Shown piece by piece: positions 24,190-33,712 of a stretch of 64,000 nt of DNA. The stretch's first letter is position 1. Each line of letters starts with the position of its first letter. Where the stretch lies: assembly GCF_900167205.1 (NCBI RefSeq), contig NZ_FUWW01000009.1, positions 1 to 64,000 on the forward strand, read 5' to 3'. Under the pieces are notes generated by a model. It had not been told where the DNA came from. It searched no databases and saw only the letters and a program-made list of their open reading frames with translations. Source of the DNA: Eubacterium coprostanoligenes (GTDB lineage Bacteria > Bacillota > Clostridia > Oscillospirales > Acutalibacteraceae). The position numbers were made by a program, and so were the translations under genes.

Positions 24190-26592
24190 ATGGATAACTA
24201 TATTGATTTAAATAATTTTGAGGATATTCCTGTTGTTCCGCTTCGTGGACTTGTGGTTTATCCAAATATGACGCTCCATTTTGATGTCGGCAGAAAAAAG
24301 AGTGTTGCCGCTCTTAACACTGCTATGGACACTCATCAAATGATTTTTCTTGTTTCTCAAATTGATTCGAGTATTGAAGATCCGAGCGAAAGAGATGTTT
24401 ATGAAGTAGGTGTTATTTGCAAGGTTAAGCAAATGATAAAAATACCTAATTCATCAAATCTTCGTGTTATTGTTGAGGGTATAGCAAGAGCAAGCATTGT
24501 TACAATGTATACTGACGGCGACCATTTCAACGCAGTTGTTGACAGAGCGCCGATTTACGATGTCGAAGTTTCAGCGGAAAATACCGCTTATATAAGAACA
24601 GTAAAAAAAGAATACGAAGTTTATGCTTCAATTTTCAAAAAGATTTCTAATGAAGTCGTTGCAAAGATAATTTGCTGTGAGGACATTGCAGAACTTACCG
24701 ACTATATCTGTGAAAACAGCTTTTTCTCATTTTCGGACAAGCAGGCAATGCTTGAAGAATTTGATCCGCAAGAGAGAATAAAAAAACTGACTGTGCTTCT
24801 TAAAAAAGAAACCACTTCACTTGAAATTGAAGCCGAAATTCAGGACAAACTCCAAAAGGAAATCGATAAAGGACAGCGTGAATATTATTTGCGTGAAGAA
24901 ATGAAAGTCATTTCCGATGAACTTGGAGAAGGCGAAACGCCTCTTGAAGAAGCAGACGAATATAAAACAAAAATTAATAACCTAAAATGTAGCGAAGAAA
25001 TCAAATCAAAGCTACTTAAGGAATGTGAAAAACTGATAAAAATGCCTTCAGGTTCACATGAGGGAACAGTTGTCAGAACATATCTTGACAAATGCCTCGA
25101 AATTCCGTTTGGCAAATATTCAAAAGATAGAATTAATCTTGAGCGTTCAAGAAAAATTCTTGATGCCGATCACTACGGTCTTGATAAAGTTAAAACAAGA
25201 ATTATCGAATCATTGGCTGTATTGAAGCGTAATCCGGAGTACAACGGTCAAATCATTTGTTTGTACGGTCCTCCGGGTGTCGGCAAAACAAGTATTGTCA
25301 AATCTCTTGCAAAGTCAATGAACCGAAAATATGTTCGTATTGCACTTGGCGGTGTTCATGACGAAGCCGAAATCAGAGGCCACAGAAAAACATACATAGG
25401 CTCAATGCCGGGCAGAATTATGCAAGCAATCATTGATGCAGGAACAATGAATCCGATTGTATTGCTTGACGAGATTGACAAGGTTGGAAATGATTACAAA
25501 GGTGACCCGTCATCTGCTCTTTTGGAAGCACTTGACCCGGAACAAAACAATTCATTCAACGACCACTACATTGATTTCCCAATTGATTTAAGCAAGGTAC
25601 TGTTCATCACAACAGCAAATGATACTTCAACCATTTCTGCTCCGCTTCACGACAGAATGGAAATAATTGAGCTTAACTCATATTCAATTGAGGAAAAATT
25701 CAATATTGCTAAACAGCATTTAGTAAAGAAAGAACTCAAAAAGCACAATTTATCTGCAAGAGAGTTCAAAATTTCTGATGATGCAATTTACAAAATTATT
25801 GAATGTTACACAAGGGAAGCAGGCGTTAGAAGCCTTGAAAAGAACATTGCAACTCTATGCAGAAAAGCAACGGTTGACCTTGAAAACGGCAAAAAATCAT
25901 TCAAGGTAACCGATAAAAATCTATCTGATTATTTGGGTGTTGAAAAATATTCAAAGGACGAAATACCAAAAGAAAACCAAATTGGTGTTGTAAACGGACT
26001 TGCTTGGACACAGGTCGGCGGAACAATGCTTCCGATAGAAATTTCAGCACTTGACGGCACAGGCAAAATCGAGCTTACCGGTAATCTTGGTGACGTTATG
26101 AAAGAAAGTGCAAAAACCGCCGTCAGCTATGTAAGGAGCAAAACCAAAGAATACGGTATTGAATCCGATTTCTACAAAACAAAGGATATTCATATCCATG
26201 CCCCTGAAGCAGCAATTCCAAAAGATGGTCCGTCCGCAGGTCTTGCAATCACAACTGCTTTAGTAAGTGAGCTTACAGGTGTTCCGATAAAACGCAATGT
26301 TGCTATGACGGGTGAAATCTCACTCAAAGGCAAGGCACTCCCAATCGGAGGACTTAAAGAAAAGTCTATGGCAGCATATAAGGCAGGATGTGACACGGTT
26401 ATTATTCCAAAGGATAATTTCAAGGATTTGAGCGAAATCTGCGATGAAGTAAAAACTGCGGTAAGATTTATCCCTGTTTCTTCGTTTGATGAGGTTATGA
26501 TTCAAGCGCTTGAATATATTCCTAAAAAAGACAAAAAACAAAACATAATTATAAAGTCCGATGATACCGTATCGTCGGCAGTAACACAGTGA
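24190..26592 (+). CDS. lon: ATP-dependent endopeptidase La
   Basis: 800 residues: N-terminal LON substrate domain (VPLRGLVVYPNMTLHFDVGR), AAA+ module with Walker A GPPGVGKTS near 358 and Walker B VLLDEIDK, and the C-terminal protease with the serine in PKDGPSAGLAI near 680 and the catalytic-dyad lysine region in GEISLKGKALPIGGLKEK. It degrades misfolded and regulatory proteins. AAGGA lies about 10 bases before ATG. Confidence 0.96.
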   Translation: MDNYIDLNNFEDIPVVPLRGLVVYPNMTLHFDVGRKKSVAALNTAMDTHQMIFLVSQIDSSIEDPSERDVYEVGVICKVKQMIKIPNSSNLRVIVEGIARASIVTMYTDGDHFNAVVDRAPIYDVEVSAENTAYIRTVKKEYEVYASIFKKISNEVVAKIICCEDIAELTDYICENSFFSFSDKQAMLEEFDPQERIKKLTVLLKKETTSLEIEAEIQDKLQKEIDKGQREYYLREEMKVISDELGEGETPLEEADEYKTKINNLKCSEEIKSKLLKECEKLIKMPSGSHEGTVVRTYLDKCLEIPFGKYSKDRINLERSRKILDADHYGLDKVKTRIIESLAVLKRNPEYNGQIICLYGPPGVGKTSIVKSLAKSMNRKYVRIALGGVHDEAEIRGHRKTYIGSMPGRIMQAIIDAGTMNPIVLLDEIDKVGNDYKGDPSSALLEALDPEQNNSFNDHYIDFPIDLSKVLFITTANDTSTISAPLHDRMEIIELNSYSIEEKFNIAKQHLVKKELKKHNLSAREFKISDDAIYKIIECYTREAGVRSLEKNIATLCRKATVDLENGKKSFKVTDKNLSDYLGVEKYSKDEIPKENQIGVVNGLAWTQVGGTMLPIEISALDGTGKIELTGNLGDVMKESAKTAVSYVRSKTKEYGIESDFYKTKDIHIHAPEAAIPKDGPSAGLAITTALVSELTGVPIKRNVAMTGEISLKGKALPIGGLKEKSMAAYKAGCDTVIIPKDNFKDLSEICDEVKTAVRFIPVSSFDEVMIQALEYIPKKDKKQNIIIKSDDTVSSAVTQ

Positions 26593-26593
26593 T

Positions 26594-27178
26594 ATGAATT
26601 ATAATAAAGCAGAATTTGAAAGAGCGTTTGGTATTTCGGGTCAATTGCCACCGAGCAAAGTCCCTGAAATCGCTTTTGCAGGTAGGTCAAATGTCGGAAA
26701 GAGTTCGTTGCTCAATAAATTATTTAACAGAAAATCCTTGGCAAGAGTCAGCTCTGTTCCGGGTAAAACAATAACAATTAATTTTTATGATGTTGACGGA
26801 TATAAATTCGTTGATTTACCCGGCTACGGATATGCAAAGCTCAGCAAATCAGAGCGTGACCGCTTTGGTGAACTTATGGAAGGCTATTTCCAAAGCGGAA
26901 GAAATATAAAACTTGTTGTTCAACTTGTTGATATGCGTCATAAACCGTCACAAGATGACTATGGTATGATTGACTTTATGCAACAAATGGACATCCCGTT
27001 TATCGTTGTTTGCACAAAAGCCGACAAGCTCAAAGTTAAAGAATTTAAGAGAAGAGAAAAGGAAATTAAAGAAGAACTTTCTATGGTAGATGAAAACTTA
27101 ATTATTCCGTTTTCTTCACAATCGGGACTCGGTCTTGATACAGTAAAAATGTTAATTGAAAAATCACTTGGTGCATAA
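26594..27178 (+). CDS. engB: Ribosome biogenesis GTP-binding protein
   Basis: 194 residues. G1 GRSNVGKSSLLN near 30, G3 DLPGYGYAKLSK and G4 CTKADKL identify YsxC/EngB, required for 50S assembly. It starts 1 base after the lon stop, the usual lon-ysxC pairing in Firmicutes. Confidence 0.95.
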   Translation: MNYNKAEFERAFGISGQLPPSKVPEIAFAGRSNVGKSSLLNKLFNRKSLARVSSVPGKTITINFYDVDGYKFVDLPGYGYAKLSKSERDRFGELMEGYFQSGRNIKLVVQLVDMRHKPSQDDYGMIDFMQQMDIPFIVVCTKADKLKVKEFKRREKEIKEELSMVDENLIIPFSSQSGLGLDTVKMLIEKSLGA

Positions 27179-27198
27179 GTGATTTGAGGAGGATAAAA

Positions 27199-28473
27199 AT
27201 GAATAAAACACCATTTCTTTCATTAGAAAAAGCACAGGAAATCATCAAGGATTATCCAACACCTTTTCATATCTATGACGAAAAGGGAATCAGAGAAAAT
27301 GTAAAGGCACTCAAGGAAGCGTTTTCTTGGAACGAGGGATACAAAGAGTATTTTGCTGTAAAGGCTACTCCAAATCCGTTTCTTATTAAAATTTTGCAGG
27401 AATACGGTTGCGGATGCGACTGTTCATCAAAAACAGAACTTATGATGGCAAGAACTCTTGGTGCAACAGGTGATGACATTATGTTTTCATCAAACGACAC
27501 ACCGATTCAAGAGTTCAAGTATTGCAATGATTTAGGTGGCATCATCAATCTTGACGATATTACTCATATCGAAGCTGTTGAAAAGGCTTGTGGCAAACTT
27601 CCAAAGAAAATGAGCTGTCGTTATAATCCGGGCGGACTTTTCAAAATCAGTAATGATATTATGGACAATCCGGGTGACGCAAAGTACGGTATGACCACCG
27701 AGCAAATCTTTGAGGCTTTCAAAATTATGAAAGAAAAGGGTGTTGAAGAATTCGGAATTCATGCATTCCTTGCTTCAAACACTGTTACAAACGACTACTA
27801 TCCAATGCTTGCAAAGGTTCTTTTTGAACTTGCTGTTGAGCTTAAGGAAAAAGTAGGCGTACATATCGGATTCATTAACCTTTCAGGCGGTGTTGGTATT
27901 CCTTACAGACCTGACCAAGAGCCAAACGACATTAGAGTTATCGGCGAGGGTGTTCACAAGGTATTTGACGAAGTTCTTGTTCCTGCCGGAATGGGTGATG
28001 TAAAACTTTGCACAGAGCTTGGCAGATTTATGATGGGTCCTTACGGTGCGCTTGTAACTACTGCAATTAACGAAAAGCACACACACAAGGAATATATCGG
28101 TGTTGACGCTTGTGCCGTTAACCTTATGCGTCCTGCAATTTACGGAGCTTATCATCATATTTCGGTTTTAGGCAAAGAAAATGACGAATGCAACAACAAA
28201 TATGATGTTACAGGCTCACTTTGCGAAAACTGCGATAAGTTTGCAATCGACAGAATGTTGCCAAAGATTGATATGGGTGATATTCTTTACATCCACGACA
28301 CAGGTGCTCACGGCTTCTCAATGGGTTATAACTATAACGGCAAGCTCAAGAGTGCAGAAATTCTTCTCTGTGAAGACGGCTCATACAAGCTCATCAGAAG
28401 AGCAGAAACACCAAAAGATTATTTTGCAACATTTGATTGCTTTGACTTTTATGATGAATTAATCAAAGAATAA
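27199..28473 (+). CDS. lysA: Diaminopimelate decarboxylase-like PLP enzyme
   Basis: 424 residues, alanine-racemase-fold group IV decarboxylase. The PLP lysine is in EYFAVKATPNPF (near residue 54), the glycine loop is INLSGGVGIPYRPDQ, and the C-terminal domain has GSLCENCDK and DTGAHGFSMGYNYNG. LysA makes lysine from meso-DAP. The ATG at 27199 is preferred to the upstream TTG because GAGGA lies 6 bases before it. asd-dapA-dapB are elsewhere in the window. Closely related decarboxylases exist, so the substrate is inferred. Confidence 0.8.
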   Translation: MNKTPFLSLEKAQEIIKDYPTPFHIYDEKGIRENVKALKEAFSWNEGYKEYFAVKATPNPFLIKILQEYGCGCDCSSKTELMMARTLGATGDDIMFSSNDTPIQEFKYCNDLGGIINLDDITHIEAVEKACGKLPKKMSCRYNPGGLFKISNDIMDNPGDAKYGMTTEQIFEAFKIMKEKGVEEFGIHAFLASNTVTNDYYPMLAKVLFELAVELKEKVGVHIGFINLSGGVGIPYRPDQEPNDIRVIGEGVHKVFDEVLVPAGMGDVKLCTELGRFMMGPYGALVTTAINEKHTHKEYIGVDACAVNLMRPAIYGAYHHISVLGKENDECNNKYDVTGSLCENCDKFAIDRMLPKIDMGDILYIHDTGAHGFSMGYNYNGKLKSAEILLCEDGSYKLIRRAETPKDYFATFDCFDFYDELIKE

Positions 28474-28484
28474 TCTATTTTTTA

Positions 28485-28516
28485 GGCGGTAGGAAAATTT
28501 CTTACCGCTTTTTTTA
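28485..28516 (+). terminator. Intrinsic terminator of lysA-like gene
   Basis: GCGGTAGGAAA/TTTCTTACCGC hairpin followed by TTTTTTT. Confidence 0.88.
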
Positions 28517-28582
28517 AATTATGCTTTACTATCACGATTTAATGTGCTAAAATATTATCATAATTTAAACGGAGGCTTAGTT

Positions 28583-28885
28583 ATGAATAATAAGCTACAA
28601 AACAAAAATGTTGATTTTTTATTCAAGGCAATTTTGGCACTTGAAAACACAGAAGAATGTTATGACTTCTTTGAGGATTTGTGCACCGTTCAGGAGCTTA
28701 AAACCCTCAGTCAGCGTATTGTTGTTGCAAAAATGCTTTCTGAAAAATGTGTTTACACCGACATTGTTGAGCAAACAGGTGCTTCAACGGCAACCATCAG
28801 CCGTGTAAACCGTTCACTTCAGTACGGATGCGACGGTTACGACAAGATTTTTGACAGAATCAGCGAAGAAGAAAGTGATGAGTAG
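28583..28885 (+). CDS. YerC/YecD family TrpR-like DNA-binding protein
   Basis: 100 residues. ELKTLSQRIVVAKML followed by the helix-turn-helix QTGASTATISRVNRSL matches the TrpR-related YerC/YecD family. The regulated genes are unknown. The ATG at 28583 has CGGAGG 8 bases upstream; an earlier in-frame start would lack a ribosome site. It overlaps the following methyltransferase by 8 bases. Confidence 0.88.
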   Translation: MNNKLQNKNVDFLFKAILALENTEECYDFFEDLCTVQELKTLSQRIVVAKMLSEKCVYTDIVEQTGASTATISRVNRSLQYGCDGYDKIFDRISEEESDE

Positions 28886-29618
28886 TTATCAAACTTTTGC
28901 TTATCTCTATGATGAGTTAACTCAAAATGTAGAATACGAAAAAAGATGCGATTATATTTTGTCATTTTTTGAAAAAAACGGTATAAAATCATGTACTGTT
29001 TTGGATTTGGCATGCGGAACAGGCTCAATGAGTATCCCTTTTATGAAAAAAGGGTATAACATAATCGGACTTGATTATTCCGAAGAAATGCTTGAAATCG
29101 CTTCTAATCGACTTTTTGAAGCAGGGAACAACTTTTCTTTGCTAAAGGCTAAAATGCAGGAATTTGAGCTTTCTGAAAAGGTTGACGCTTGTATTTGTTG
29201 TCTTGACAGTATTAATCATCTCAATAATATTGATGATGTTCAAGCAACATTCAAAAATGTTTATGATTCGTTGAATAATAACGGGGTATTCGTTTTTGAT
29301 GTCAATACTGTTTATAAGCACAACGAAGTTCTTGCAGATAATACCTTTGTTTTTGATGAAGATGATTATTATCTTGTTTGGGATAATGAGGCTGTTGATG
29401 ACAGAACCGTTCGTATTCTACTTGATATGTTTCTTTTTAACGGAGAAAACTACGACCGATTCAGCGAAGAATTTGAAGAAACAGCATATTCTGTTGAGGA
29501 ATTATCAACTTGGCTTAAAAATTCCGGTTTTGTCAATATTAAAGTTTATGACGAGCTATCATATGACGAACCTAAAAACGATAGCGAAAGATTATATTTT
29601 GTATGTAAAAAGGTGTAA
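28878..29618 (+). CDS. SAM-dependent methyltransferase (class I)
   Basis: 246 residues. Motif I VLDLACGTGSMS near 45, then GLDYSEEML and a CLDSINHL region, as in type 11/25 methyltransferases often annotated YrrT- or UbiE-like. The substrate is unknown. The ATG at 28878 inside the yerC stop region gives MSSYQTFAYLYDELT, matching the usual family N terminus; the only Shine-Dalgarno-like signal is a weak GAAG. Confidence 0.85.
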   Translation: MSSYQTFAYLYDELTQNVEYEKRCDYILSFFEKNGIKSCTVLDLACGTGSMSIPFMKKGYNIIGLDYSEEMLEIASNRLFEAGNNFSLLKAKMQEFELSEKVDACICCLDSINHLNNIDDVQATFKNVYDSLNNNGVFVFDVNTVYKHNEVLADNTFVFDEDDYYLVWDNEAVDDRTVRILLDMFLFNGENYDRFSEEFEETAYSVEELSTWLKNSGFVNIKVYDELSYDEPKNDSERLYFVCKKV

Positions 29619-29620
29619 TA

Positions 29621-30505
29621 ATGGGAAAAATTGTTAGATATATTGCAGTAGACGGCTCTGCATTTGTAATTGCAACCGACTCTACCGACATTGTATATGA
29701 AGCAGAGCAAATTCATAAAACTTCTGCAACTGTTACCGCTGCACTTGGCAGACTTATAACAGCAACATCCATGATGGGTGATATGCTAAAGGACAAAGAG
29801 GACAGCATTACTGTCAGAATGAACGGAGCAGGTCCTTGTGGTGATTTAATTGCAGTTTCAGACTATGAGGGCAACACAAGAGGTTATGTTCAGAACCCTG
29901 TTGTTGAAATTCCGCTTAAAGAAAACGGCAAACTTGATGTATCGGGTGCAGTAGGCACAGACGGTCAACTTTATGTCATCAAAGATATTGGTATGAAAGA
30001 ACCATATGTTGGTCAAGTGCCTATTGTAAGCGGTGAAATTGCAGAAGATATAACAAATTATTTTGCAACAAGCGAACAAACTCCGTCTGTTTGTGCTCTT
30101 GGTGTATTGGTTAATCCAGATTTAACCGTAAAAAAAGCCGGAGGTTATATCATTCAACTTCTTCCGGGATGTCCTGATGATATTATTGATATTATCGAAA
30201 AGAATGTTTCGGAAATACCGTCAGTTACAACAATGCTTGATGAGGGAATGATCCCTGATGAAATTGCAATCAAGGCAATGCAAGGGATTGAACTTGACAA
30301 ACTTGATGAAAGCACAGCGGAATACAGATGTAACTGTTCAAGAAAAAAAGTTGAAAATGCACTTATATCAACAGGTATTGAAGCACTTACTGAAATGGCA
30401 AACGATGACAAAGACACAAAAGTAGAATGCCATTTTTGCAACAAAGAATATGTATTCACTCCTCAAGACATAAAACAAATTATCAACGCTTCAACCAAAA
30501 AATAA
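29621..30505 (+). CDS. hslO: Redox-regulated chaperone Hsp33
   Basis: 294 residues. An N-terminal substrate-binding fold (MGKIVRYIAVDGSAFV) and the C-terminal redox zinc switch with CNCS and CHFC, i.e. CxC plus CxxC. Oxidation releases zinc and activates holdase activity under oxidative stress. The start is 2 bases after the methyltransferase stop. Confidence 0.95.
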   Translation: MGKIVRYIAVDGSAFVIATDSTDIVYEAEQIHKTSATVTAALGRLITATSMMGDMLKDKEDSITVRMNGAGPCGDLIAVSDYEGNTRGYVQNPVVEIPLKENGKLDVSGAVGTDGQLYVIKDIGMKEPYVGQVPIVSGEIAEDITNYFATSEQTPSVCALGVLVNPDLTVKKAGGYIIQLLPGCPDDIIDIIEKNVSEIPSVTTMLDEGMIPDEIAIKAMQGIELDKLDESTAEYRCNCSRKKVENALISTGIEALTEMANDDKDTKVECHFCNKEYVFTPQDIKQIINASTKK

Positions 30506-30533
30506 AAAGTTTAAAAAAAGTTGAAAAAAAGTG

Positions 30534-30562
30534 TTGACATTTGAGCCAAAATACTGTATAGT
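30534..30562 (+). promoter_or_regulatory. Promoter of the tRNA operon
   Basis: TTGACA (30534-30539), 17-base spacer, TATAGT (30557-30562), 24 bases before tRNA-Val. Confidence 0.85.
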
Positions 30563-30586
30563 ATAACACGTTGCAAGTAGCAATTC

Positions 30587-30662
30587 GGAAGCATAGCTCA
30601 GCTGGGAGAGCATCTGCCTTACAAGCAGAGGGTCACAGGTTCGAGCCCTGTTGTTTCCACCA
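30587..30662 (+). tRNA. tRNA-Val (TAC)
   Basis: 76 bases including encoded CCA. Acceptor GGAAGCA/TGTTTCC, anticodon loop CTTACAA, T loop GGTTCGAGCC. Confidence 0.97.
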
Positions 30663-30663
30663 C

Positions 30664-30685
30664 TTCCAAGGCGAAAGCCTTGGAA
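30664..30685 (+). repeat. Perfect hairpin between tRNA-Val and tRNA-Asp
   Basis: TTCCAAGGC/GCCTTGGAA, 9 base pairs closed by a GAAA tetraloop, directly after the tRNA-Val CCA. No T tract, so more likely a processing or spacer element than a terminator. Confidence 0.7.
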
Positions 30686-30692
30686 TATAAAT

Positions 30693-30769
30693 GGCCCGGT
30701 AGTTCAGTTGGTTAGAACGCCAGCCTGTCACGCTGGAGGTCGACGGTTCGAGCCCGTTCCGGGTCGCCA
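30693..30769 (+). tRNA. tRNA-Asp (GTC)
   Basis: 77 bases including CCA. Acceptor GGCCCGG/CCGGGTC, discriminator G, anticodon loop CTGTCAC. Confidence 0.97.
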
Positions 30770-30776
30770 TTTATAT

Positions 30777-30852
<76 letters not shown>

Positions 30853-30856
30853 ATTT

Positions 30857-30932
30857 GCGGATTTAGCTCATCCGGTAGAGCGTCACCTTGCCAAGGTGAA
30901 GGTAGCGAGTTCGAGTCTCGTAATCCGCTCCA
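30857..30932 (+). tRNA. tRNA-Gly (GCC)
   Basis: 76 bases including CCA. Acceptor GCGGATT/AATCCGC, anticodon loop TTGCCAA. Confidence 0.97.
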
Positions 30933-30934
30933 CA

Positions 30935-30965
30935 TAATAGAAAACACACAATGTGTTTTCTATTA
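30935..30965 (+). repeat. Perfect 14-bp hairpin between tRNA-Gly and tRNA-Cys
   Basis: TAATAGAAAACACA/TGTGTTTTCTATTA with a 3-base loop, followed by CTTTT. It could act as a partial terminator or an RNase processing guide inside the tRNA operon. Confidence 0.7.
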
Positions 30966-30972
30966 CTTTTAT

Positions 30973-31046
30973 GGCACCATAGCCAAGAGGTAAGGCAGAG
31001 GTCTGCAACACCTTTATCCCCAGTTCAAGTCTGGGTGGTGCCTCCA
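30973..31046 (+). tRNA. tRNA-Cys (GCA)
   Basis: 74 bases including CCA. Acceptor GGCACCA/TGGTGCC, anticodon loop CTGCAAC. Its charging state would be read by the Cys-type T-box upstream of cysE. Confidence 0.97.
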
Positions 31047-31047
31047 T

Positions 31048-31080
31048 AAAACCCGAGTCTTACGATTCGGGTTTTTATTT
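31048..31080 (+). terminator. Intrinsic terminator of the tRNA operon
   Basis: AAACCCGA/TCGGGTTT stem followed by TTATTTTT. Confidence 0.88.
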
Positions 31081-31099
31081 TTGCAAAGGAATGATTATT

Positions 31100-31636
31100 A
31101 TGGATTTTAACGAAGTCATCAAATCAAGAAGAAGTATCAGAAAATACAGCGCTGAAAAATCTGTGACTGCCGAACAAATCGAAGAACTTATTAAATCGGC
31201 AATATATGCACCATCTTGGAAGAATTCACAAACTGCAAGATATTATTGCGCAGTTGAGCAAGAAGCAATTGAAAAGGTTAGAAATTGCTTGCCGGAATTC
31301 AATCAGAAAAATTGCGAAAACTCCGCTTTAATTGTTACAACTTTTGTACATAATCGTTCCGGTTTCAAACCTGACGGCGAAGCACAAAACGAATGTGGCA
31401 ACGGATGGGGATATTACGATTTAGGTCTTGCAAACGAAAATCTTTTGCTTAAGGCAACTGAAATGGGTTTAGGAACGCTTGTAATGGGTATTAGAGACGG
31501 CGAGATGCTCAAGTCAACTCTCAACATCCCAAACGAAGAAACTGTCGTTGCAGTGATTGCTGTCGGCTACCCTAATATCGAACCGGAGATGCCAAAACGC
31601 AATGAGCCAAACGACATTATTAACTGGATAAAATAA
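31100..31636 (+). CDS. Nitroreductase family protein
   Basis: 178 residues. The flavin-binding N terminus NEVIKSRRSIRKYSAEK, the segment YAPSWKNSQT and the C-terminal GYPNIEPEMPKR match FMN-dependent nitroreductases. The physiological substrate is unknown. The ATG at 31100 is chosen over 31091 because AAAGGA ends just before 31091, giving a 9-base spacing to 31100. An orphan gene between two terminators. Confidence 0.87.
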   Translation: MDFNEVIKSRRSIRKYSAEKSVTAEQIEELIKSAIYAPSWKNSQTARYYCAVEQEAIEKVRNCLPEFNQKNCENSALIVTTFVHNRSGFKPDGEAQNECGNGWGYYDLGLANENLLLKATEMGLGTLVMGIRDGEMLKSTLNIPNEETVVAVIAVGYPNIEPEMPKRNEPNDIINWIK

Positions 31637-31660
31637 AAAAGGGGATAAGCCCCTTTTTTA
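31637..31660. terminator. Bidirectional terminator between nitroreductase and mscS
   Basis: AAAAAGGGG/CCCCTTTTT with a 5-base loop and A/T tracts on both sides; serves both converging genes. Confidence 0.85.
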
Positions 31661-32716
31661 TTTTTGTACATATACAGTTTGAGTCGGAAAAGCAAAATCC
31701 GTATCATTGTTTTCAATAATCTTTTTAATGGCGAGATTAAGCTCATTTTCGATTTTTAGGTACTCATCCATATCGGATGTTTCAGTGTAGCAAACAACCT
31801 CAAAATTGAGGGCGCTGTCGCCAAATTCTCTGAAGTGTATTCGACAAGGTTCAGGCAATATATCTTTGTTTTGAACGATGTAAGTTTTTATCTCATTTCG
31901 CACCTTTTCAATGGTTTCGTTAGATGTTGAATAAACCAGACCAAAGGTCAAATTAATTCGTCTTTTGTCCATCATTGAAATGTTTGTAACAGCTTCTTTT
32001 GTTAAAGTTGAATTAGGAACAGTTATAACGCTGTCGTCAAGAGTACGAATCTTTGTGCTTCTCATTGTAACCTCTTCAACAAAGCCTTTAACGGTCGCAG
32101 ATTCAATTAAATCGCCAACCTTGAACGGTTTGTCAAAAATTATAATAAAACCGCTTATAAGGTTTCCCACAGCGTCCTGTGCCGCCAAAGAAACAGCCAA
32201 GCCTCCAACGCCCAAACCTGTGAGTAATCCGTTTACATTATAGCCAAATTCACTTATAATCATTACAACACCAAATGCAATAACAACTATTTTTAAGATA
32301 TTTGCCAAAAATCTTAAAGCTGTAGTGTTCATTGTGTCATTTGAACTATCACCAAAATGCAGATGAAGGAACAAATTGTTGGACAAATAATTAATTACAC
32401 CCCAACATATAATTAGTATAATCAGAATTTTAAATACTTTTGTAACACCCGGCTTATTGTAATTAATTGCAAATGCAATATACAAACCGACAGTGCCTAT
32501 AAGATAGGCAAGAGGTTTTTGCAAAGAATTAGCAAGTGAATTTGTCTTTTCCTTATTATTTTTCAAAAACAATTTTCCAAAAACATTAATAAGCACATTT
32601 GAAATTTTGTATCTAAACAAAAACAATATCAAAAAGACCGCAACACCAATTACCAAATCTATCACTTTTTCGGTGTCAGTAGCAAAAGCAGTTATGCTAT
32701 CAAGAAATTTATTCAT
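31658..32716 (-). CDS. Mechanosensitive ion channel, MscS family
   Basis: 352 residues. Four to five hydrophobic segments in the first half, then the pore and beta-domain signature (LLTGLGVGGLAVSLAAQDAV, then FKVGDLIESATVKGFVEEV). It releases solutes at low osmolarity. Monocistronic on minus, with GGAAAATG upstream of the ATG. Longer than E. coli MscS (286) because of extra N-terminal helices. Confidence 0.92.
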   Translation of the reverse strand: MNKFLDSITAFATDTEKVIDLVIGVAVFLILFLFRYKISNVLINVFGKLFLKNNKEKTNSLANSLQKPLAYLIGTVGLYIAFAINYNKPGVTKVFKILIILIICWGVINYLSNNLFLHLHFGDSSNDTMNTTALRFLANILKIVVIAFGVVMIISEFGYNVNGLLTGLGVGGLAVSLAAQDAVGNLISGFIIIFDKPFKVGDLIESATVKGFVEEVTMRSTKIRTLDDSVITVPNSTLTKEAVTNISMMDKRRINLTFGLVYSTSNETIEKVRNEIKTYIVQNKDILPEPCRIHFREFGDSALNFEVVCYTETSDMDEYLKIENELNLAIKKIIENNDTDFAFPTQTVYVQK

Positions 32717-32882
32717 ATCATTTTCCTTTCAAACAAATTATATGTTTATTTTAAATCATTTTTTTACATATTTCAATCATATTCTATTAACAAATCTACA
32801 ATATAGAGTGTATAATTGTTAAATTTATTACTAATGTTTACAATTTATTCACAAAATTTGGCTATAAAAATAAAAATAGTTA

Positions 32883-32911
32883 TTGAATTTTAATATAAAT
32901 AATGTTATACT
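32883..32911 (+). promoter_or_regulatory. Promoter of the Lys/Ala-rich membrane protein gene
   Basis: TTGAAT (32883-32888), 17-base spacer, TATACT (32906-32911). It overlaps a possible upstream ATG at 32902, showing that the real start is the TTG at 32941. Confidence 0.65.
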
Positions 32912-32940
32912 ACATTCATACTTATAAGGAGGGGACTGCT

Positions 32941-33606
32941 TTGAGTAAAGAATCCAAAATCGCAAAAAAAGAGCAGAAGGCAGCAAAAAAAGCCGCCAAA
33001 GCCGAAAAAAAGCAGGCTAGCCAATACGCAAAACTTGTTAAAAGTATCGACAAGAAAAATGCTAAGGCTGAAAAGAAAGCTAACAAAAAGGGTAAACCAT
33101 TTACACCCGCACCAATTCCTACGCAAGAAGAGGCTTTTGCCGGTGTACAAGGAAGCAATGGCAAGAAAGTATTTACACTTATCATTTTAATTCTTTTAAT
33201 TTGGTTGGTTATTTATTTCTTGGTAATGTGGTTTAGCTATGTTGCACCAATCAAGAGCAATGAGGCAGCGGAGGAGGAAAACGGTACTTCTTCATCTCAG
33301 GAATATGATAGATATGTGAATGAGCATGAGATTACCACAACAAAGAGCTACAGTGTATCTGAAGCCAAGGCTCTTTTGAAGCAAGTTATCCACGACAACT
33401 GGAGAACTCTTTCATACTCAAGTGATCCTTCATCTGCAGCAATTAACTACACATCCAATATCGTAACAGTTAATAACGCAGATTGCTATGAATTTAAGGC
33501 AAGCGGAAAAACATACGCAGTTGCAATCAATCTTTCAGCTGTATATGTTGTTGAGAACGGTGAATATACACCAATCACATTCCATGGCACAGGCCTTATT
33601 TCATAA
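32941..33606 (+). CDS. Single-pass membrane protein with Lys/Ala-rich cytoplasmic region
   Basis: 221 residues from a TTG start with AAGGAGG 8 bases upstream. Residues 1-60 are a Lys/Ala/Glu-rich, probably coiled-coil or RNA/membrane-binding stretch. One membrane helix TLIILILLIWLVIYFLVMWF lies near 80-100, followed by an extracellular domain of about 115 residues ending in a beta-rich unit. No family recognised; unknown function. Confidence 0.75.
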   Translation: MSKESKIAKKEQKAAKKAAKAEKKQASQYAKLVKSIDKKNAKAEKKANKKGKPFTPAPIPTQEEAFAGVQGSNGKKVFTLIILILLIWLVIYFLVMWFSYVAPIKSNEAAEEENGTSSSQEYDRYVNEHEITTTKSYSVSEAKALLKQVIHDNWRTLSYSSDPSSAAINYTSNIVTVNNADCYEFKASGKTYAVAINLSAVYVVENGEYTPITFHGTGLIS

Positions 33607-33623
33607 TTGTAATTGAATACATA

Positions 33624-33657
33624 AAAAATACCGTCGATTTTCGGCGGTATTTTTATT
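33624..33657 (+). terminator. Intrinsic terminator
   Basis: AAAAATACCG/CGGTATTTTT arms with a small inner stem and further T residues. Confidence 0.85.
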
Positions 33658-33712
33658 TTTAACAGCAACACAAAAAGGAGCCGAACATTCGACTCCTTAA
33701 TTTTTTTAGTAT